In this document: one piece after another, positions 4,325 to 7,691 of the stretch
How the letters are laid out: every line of letters begins with the position of its first letter
Numbering within the stretch: the stretch's first letter is position 1
Source of the DNA: an uncultured Desulfobulbus sp.
GTDB taxonomy: Bacteria > Desulfobacterota > Desulfobulbia > Desulfobulbales > Desulfobulbaceae
Direction: 5' to 3'
DNA: 7,691 bases
NCBI GenBank assembly: GCA_946539945.1
Contig: CAMNHX010000066.1
Location: 1 to 7,691 of the forward strand
Program-made: the position numbers and the translations under genes
Notes under the pieces: generated by a model
Seen by the model: only the letters and a program-made list of their open reading frames with translations
The model's database searches: none
What the model was told of the DNA's origin: nothing

Positions 4325-7300
4325 CTCTCCCCTTCCCCCTCGCCCTTTTTGGGCGGGAGCGGACAGAAGTAGCCCATGACAAGCATCAAAAGCCCCACTG
4401 CCAGAAAGGACAGACTGCGGTGCAGGGTTTCCTGATCCGAGAGATCCAGAAAGACCAGCTTGATCAGGGTCAGCGCCAGAAGCGATAGCCCGCAGAACCA
4501 GAGACGACGGCTCTTGCGCAGGTGTGAGGCCACAATCATCAGGCAGAGCGAAATCCCGCCCCAGAGCAGGGAAAGCGTGGTCAGGAAGGCTGGAGAACGC
4601 AGAAGCGGTCCCGGACTGTAGGGGCATCCGGTTGCCGCGCACACGCAGCGGGCAACCAGCACGTTGACCAGCGCAAAGGCAGCCAAAGCCTGAACAGGTA
4701 GAACCAGAGGCCGCAGGGACTCTCCCAGTGCCGCCTCCTGTCGTTGCCAGAAGAACAGCCCGACAAGACAGCAGATTTGCGCCGCGTCCAGCGGATAGAC
4801 CAGCGGCACATAGGGCCAGGAAAGCGCATCAAAACGACTGCACAGGATCAGGAACCAGAGGGCCAGCGCACAGGCGGCAAAGCCGCCGGTCCAGCGCCGG
4901 AAGGCGTCCGGGTCCAGATTCAGAGGAGGCGCAAATCCGGCAGGCAGGGGCGGCAGGTTCGGACGCTGCAGGACCCACACCAACACGGTCAAAAGCGCGG
5001 CCTGCAAGGGCGCGGCAAAAACATTGCCCAGCCAGACCTGCAGGGACAACAAGGTGGGCGCTAGGGCAGAGAGCAGGGCAAAGACTGCCAGAGCCGAGCG
5101 GTGCTGCGGGCTTTCCGGCCACAGGCTGTGACCAAAACACCGGACAAAGGTGAACCAGGCAAGGGGCAGGGCAAAGAGACCACCTGTGGCCCAGGCCAGC
5201 GGCGCAACAGCCTGCGGGTGAACGGTGTCAAAGACAGGCAAAAAGGGTACAAGGATTGTGGCGTGTCCGCCCTGCGTTGCCAGCCAGGCAAAGGGCAGGA
5301 TCACGCAGGAACTGGCGCACACCCGCCAGTCCAGGCGCTTGCCTGCCTGGGTCCAGATGAGGCAACTTGCGGCCAGAAGGACCAGAAGCGCGTTGGCATA
5401 GGTTCGGGGAGTCGCTGGAGTACACCAGAGGAGCCACAGAAAATACAGGGGCAGTAGGACCGGCACAAAGTGCCAGCCCCACTTGATCTTCCCAATCAAA
5501 TAGACTACCGCAGCCAGGAAGAGGATCAGGTCGAGGTAGCGCAACCAAAGGTGCAGGATGTTCGCGTCTGCCCAGAACCAGCCGGAAAGCAGATCCGCGC
5601 CTGCCCAGAACCAGCAGGTCAAGGCCCAGGATTGCCCGAAGGCAAGATGCCGCTCCTCCAGCGCGTTCAGGCCAGCGCGGCCCCAATGGCAGAAACCCAG
5701 AAGACAGCAGGCGGAAAAGGCCAGCACCACTTCACAGGCGCGGCGGCTGGACAGCGCGGTCTCTGGCAGGTGAACCAGCAGGGCAAGGGCAGCCAAAAGC
5801 TGCATCCCGTAGCCCAAGGCCCGCAGAAAGGGGCGTTCCTGCCGAATACCCAGCCAGAAACAGGCCAGTCCCTGCAAGGACCAGGTGCAGGTCGTCCAGG
5901 TGGCGTTCAGGGCCAGGGGCGCGGCCAGAATGAGAAAGGCCAGTCCTATGACCAGAAGCGCGTCTCTGGTGAGCCGCATGGCAGGCCCGTCCTTGGACCG
6001 CAGTTTCCAGAACAGGGCCAGTTCACAGGCAGAGAGAATCAGAGCGCCCCCGACGCCCGTATATTCCAAGGGTCGGACCAGCCAGTAATGATAGGTGAAG
6101 GTCAGAAGCGGCACGCCGCACAGCAGCGAGGCATGGACAAAGCGCCGGGCGCGTCCGGGCCGGGCCGCCTCTTCTGCAGCGTCTGCGTTGGCAGCCAGAA
6201 AGAGATGTGCCGCGCTGAAAATCACAAAGAAGAGCGCGAGAAAGGTTTCAGCAGCGATCAGCAGTCCGGGCTGGTAGAAGAGCGCGCCCCAGAAGCCGCC
6301 AATGCCGTACACTGCCGCGCAGGCGACCAGAATGGGAATATCCCAGTTCCGGCGTGCGGCCAGCGCTGTTGCGCCTGCGCTCAAGAGCGCGTAGTAGCCG
6401 AACAGGGCCGCAAAGTCCTTGCTGCCCGTGTCTATCAGCAGCGGGGCAGAGATCGCGCCAGCAGTGGCAATCACAGCCAGAACCTGCGCATCTGCCCAAA
6501 GCGCCAGGGCGCAGGTCTCCAGGACCAGTGCGATCAGCAGAAGGAGCGCGAGCAGGGGTGGCAACAGGGCCAGCCGGTAGGCGGCAAAGAGCGTGAAGTA
6601 CAGGACCACGCTGCCGCCACCCACAAGTCCCAGACCAAAGAGGCGCTTTTTGTCCAGAAGCCGCCAGCCCAGGGCCTGCATGGCCGCTCCGCCCGTGCCA
6701 ATGGCCAGAAGCCGCATGGCCGGGCTGATATAACTGTGGGTCACGAGGTAGCCCAGGGCAAAGGCCACGCCCATGAGAAACACGGAAAGCCCGCCAAAGA
6801 GCAGGGGATTGAGCTTGAGCCAGGCCCACAGTTCAGCCAGGGCAGAGACCAGAGGCGAGAGCGGCGTGGCTTCGCAGGGCGCTTCCTGTTCCGCTTTGGC
6901 GGATTCAGCAGCTTCTGCAGACTTTGCGGCTTCGGAGTGGAGCGCAGGCCGGGCTGCAGCCGGGGCAGGAATGTCAGGAATGTCAGCGTTTGCGGCAAAG
7001 ATAGGGCTGTCATCCGGCAGGAGCGGCTCTTCTGCACTGTCCGGGACTGTGCCCGGACGGGGCGGGGCCTCAAGAACCGTCTCATCCGCCCATTGCCGGG
7101 AAAAGGGCGCTTCCGGGATCTCTGTTGCCCTGTCCGGCGCAGGCGGCGCGACAGAGAGCGGCGCTTCCTCCTGCGGGTGCAGCGGTGTCTTGGACAGGGC
7201 TTCACCTGTTGCGGCAAGGGCGGGCGCAACAGCAAGTTCTGGCGAGGAAGCATCAGGGGCAGGGACGCCCTCTTGCCAAGTGGTTCGGGATGAAAGCTCT

Positions 7301-7512
7301 TCTGCCAGCGGTGCGGTCTCTTTTGGGGGTTGGACAGCCTGCTTTGTTGCGGAAGCACTCTTTTCCTGCAAGAGGCGCAGTTCCCGCCGGACCTTGTCCA
7401 GCTCGTTGTGCAGTCCTGCCAGTTCTTCCTTGATTTTGTGCAGCCCGCTCTGCTGGTACTGGAGAAGCACTACAGCAAGCCCCAGCAGGACCAGGAGGAG
7501 AAAAATGATCAT
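4303..7512 (-). CDS. Large polytopic membrane protein of the DUF2339 family
   Basis: This 1069-residue protein starts at ATG 7512, preceded at five bases by AAAGGAG (7518-7524 on the minus strand). The frame stays open 40 codons further, but that part is a Pro/Gly-rich leader without its own good start. Residues 2-19 form a membrane anchor, 24-53 a probable coiled coil (HKIKEELAGLHNELDKVRRE), and 54-220 a disordered-looking linker rich in Ala, Pro, Glu and Ser. From about 236 to 1050 there are roughly two dozen hydrophobic segments. Family-typical stretches are clear: NPLLFGGLSVFLMGVAFALG, GLGLVGGGSVVLYFTLFAAY, APLLIDTGSKDFAALFGYYA and YGIGGFWGALFY near the start of this domain, and IKLVFLDLSD plus RSLSFLAVGLLMLVMGYF at the end. 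DUF2339 (COG5373) proteins are inner-membrane proteins of unknown biochemical function. An 11-residue internal repeat lies at 634-655, and the last 15 or so residues (KKGEGEGERGVRSEE) are a low-complexity tail. It is convergent with the VCBS-repeat gene and appears to stand alone in the window. Confidence 0.92.
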   Translation of the reverse strand: MIIFLLLVLLGLAVVLLQYQQSGLHKIKEELAGLHNELDKVRRELRLLQEKSASATKQAVQPPKETAPLAEELSSRTTWQEGVPAPDASSPELAVAPALAATGEALSKTPLHPQEEAPLSVAPPAPDRATEIPEAPFSRQWADETVLEAPPRPGTVPDSAEEPLLPDDSPIFAANADIPDIPAPAAARPALHSEAAKSAEAAESAKAEQEAPCEATPLSPLVSALAELWAWLKLNPLLFGGLSVFLMGVAFALGYLVTHSYISPAMRLLAIGTGGAAMQALGWRLLDKKRLFGLGLVGGGSVVLYFTLFAAYRLALLPPLLALLLLIALVLETCALALWADAQVLAVIATAGAISAPLLIDTGSKDFAALFGYYALLSAGATALAARRNWDIPILVACAAVYGIGGFWGALFYQPGLLIAAETFLALFFVIFSAAHLFLAANADAAEEAARPGRARRFVHASLLCGVPLLTFTYHYWLVRPLEYTGVGGALILSACELALFWKLRSKDGPAMRLTRDALLVIGLAFLILAAPLALNATWTTCTWSLQGLACFWLGIRQERPFLRALGYGMQLLAALALLVHLPETALSSRRACEVVLAFSACCLLGFCHWGRAGLNALEERHLAFGQSWALTCWFWAGADLLSGWFWADANILHLWLRYLDLILFLAAVVYLIGKIKWGWHFVPVLLPLYFLWLLWCTPATPRTYANALLVLLAASCLIWTQAGKRLDWRVCASSCVILPFAWLATQGGHATILVPFLPVFDTVHPQAVAPLAWATGGLFALPLAWFTFVRCFGHSLWPESPQHRSALAVFALLSALAPTLLSLQVWLGNVFAAPLQAALLTVLVWVLQRPNLPPLPAGFAPPLNLDPDAFRRWTGGFAACALALWFLILCSRFDALSWPYVPLVYPLDAAQICCLVGLFFWQRQEAALGESLRPLVLPVQALAAFALVNVLVARCVCAATGCPYSPGPLLRSPAFLTTLSLLWGGISLCLMIVASHLRKSRRLWFCGLSLLALTLIKLVFLDLSDQETLHRSLSFLAVGLLMLVMGYFCPLPPKKGEGEGERGVRSEE
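5564..5618 (-). repeat. 33-bp internal duplication in the DUF2339 gene
   Basis: CTGCCCAGAACCAGC occurs exactly at 5568-5582 and at 5601-5615. The flanks also match (GCG before and GG after, with single differences). The 33-bp offset is eleven codons, and the protein shows WFWAGADLLSG followed by WFWADANILHL at residues 634-655. It looks like a short in-frame tandem duplication within a membrane segment. Confidence 0.6.
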
Positions 7513-7517
7513 GGAAA

Positions 7518-7524
7518 CTCCTTT
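7518..7524 (-). promoter_or_regulatory. Ribosome binding site fixing the DUF2339 start
   Basis: Read on the minus strand, AAAGGAG ends five bases before the ATG at 7512. This is the only strong Shine-Dalgarno sequence near the 5' end of the frame. It places the start directly before the hydrophobic N-terminal anchor, so the upstream possible start at 7632 is rejected. Confidence 0.85.
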
Positions 7525-7591
7525 GTTGGTGGTGTGGCAGGATGCCTGTTGGTTTTTGCGTGCGCCGACTGAACCTTCAGGGGAAGCGGGA

Positions 7592-7630
7592 CGCAACCCG
7601 GGCGAAGGCCCGTCATGCGCCAGTCGCGAC
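7592..7630 (-). other. Hairpin leader upstream of the DUF2339 gene
   Basis: CGGGC (7599-7603) and GCCCG (7608-7612) form a perfect stem with a four-base loop. CGCA (7592-7595) with TGCG (7616-7619) extends it across a symmetric three-base internal loop. An 8-bp palindrome, GTCGCGAC, follows at 7623-7630. On the minus strand this block precedes the start codon by about 80 to 120 bases, so it could be part of the mRNA leader. No known riboswitch or attenuator was recognised. Confidence 0.4.
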
Positions 7631-7651
7631 AAGCCATTCCTTTAGGGGGTG

Positions 7652-7682
7652 TTTACACAAGTGTAACATTCTGATAACATTC
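7652..7682. promoter_or_regulatory. Possible operator: 11-bp phased repeats and a short palindrome
   Basis: TAACATTC occurs at 7664-7671 and again at 7675-7682, eleven bases apart. A related TTACAC at 7653-7658 is in the same phase. Overlapping this, TTACAC-AA-GTGTAA (7653-7666) is an inverted repeat. Eleven-base phased direct repeats are typical of OmpR/PhoB-type response regulators (TGTAACA-like half-sites), and short palindromes are typical of dimeric repressors. It lies upstream of the DUF2339 gene and next to the window end, so it might serve either that gene or one to the right. Confidence 0.3.
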
Positions 7683-7691
7683 AAAAAATCT

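Noticed and set aside
4140..4379. Small overlapping + strand frames of 75 to 94 codons between 3961 and 4488
   Set aside because: They run across the terminator, the hairpins or the heptamer repeat into DUF2339 antisense, and none has a ribosome binding site. Only the frame ending at 4231 shows a protein-like pattern, and it is listed separately with low confidence.
4389..4400. GCCCCACTGCC, reminiscent of the cobalamin-riboswitch B12 box (GCCACTG)
   Set aside because: It lies inside the coding part of the DUF2339 gene, is not an exact match, and none of the other conserved cobalamin-riboswitch elements is present.
5470..7293. A 607-codon open frame on the + strand opposite the DUF2339 gene
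   Set aside because: It is antisense to a well-supported family protein. Its translation is a Gln/Gly/Arg/Lys/Pro-rich mix with no domain, and no ribosome binding site was seen. Long antisense frames are common opposite Leu/Ala-rich GC-rich genes.
7513..7632. Upstream extension of the DUF2339 protein by 40 residues
   Set aside because: The ATG at 7512 has an excellent AAAGGAG at five bases and precedes the expected membrane anchor. The extension is Gly/Pro/Ser-rich and overlaps a hairpin.

Overview
The window holds four genes with good support, one weak extra small ORF, and three non-coding stretches with repeat or hairpin structure. Base composition is GC-rich in the three large genes. The fused uroporphyrinogen-III methyltransferase/synthase, together with a secreted VCBS-repeat protein and a large DUF2339 membrane protein, would suit a sulfate-reducing Desulfovibrio-like bacterium (Desulfovibrionaceae). 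That placement is inferred from gene content and style; there is no rRNA or other marker here to confirm it.

Left part (1-1886, + strand): a two-gene unit. A bifunctional CobA/HemD protein makes uroporphyrinogen III and methylates it to precorrin-2, the branch point to siroheme, cobalamin and the siroheme-dependent haem route. Its stop codon overlaps the start of an 83-residue cysteine-containing protein ending in a CPYCG zinc-ribbon-like knuckle. That second gene is much more AT-rich. A weak hairpin followed by a T-tract closes the unit.

Middle (1887-3980): about 450 bases without a credible gene, containing several copies of a REP-like palindromic repeat, two of them facing each other around a further hairpin. 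Then follows a + strand gene for an exported protein with a CsgG/TolB-N-like N-terminal part and four Ca-binding-type DxDxDG motifs of the VCBS/FG-GAP family. A clear Rho-independent terminator follows it.

3981-4302 is a convergent intergenic region. It has several hairpins and an in-frame stretch that reads like a small lipoprotein whose start is either a weak TTG or lost by a frameshift. From 7512 down to 4303 on the minus strand lies a 1069-residue DUF2339 polytopic membrane protein: N-terminal anchor, coiled coil, long Pro/Ala/Glu linker, then many membrane helices. Its stop codon sits inside a 7-bp tandem repeat. Its upstream region (7513-7691) has a strong ribosome binding site, a hairpin leader, and an 11-bp phased repeat that resembles a response-regulator box.

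Apart from the two-gene unit at the left, nothing shows that these genes work together. I see no mobile element, CRISPR array, tRNA or rRNA, and no convincing new multi-gene system. The best leads are the small zinc-knuckle protein coupled to cobA/hemD, the REP-like array, and the odd 3981-4302 segment.
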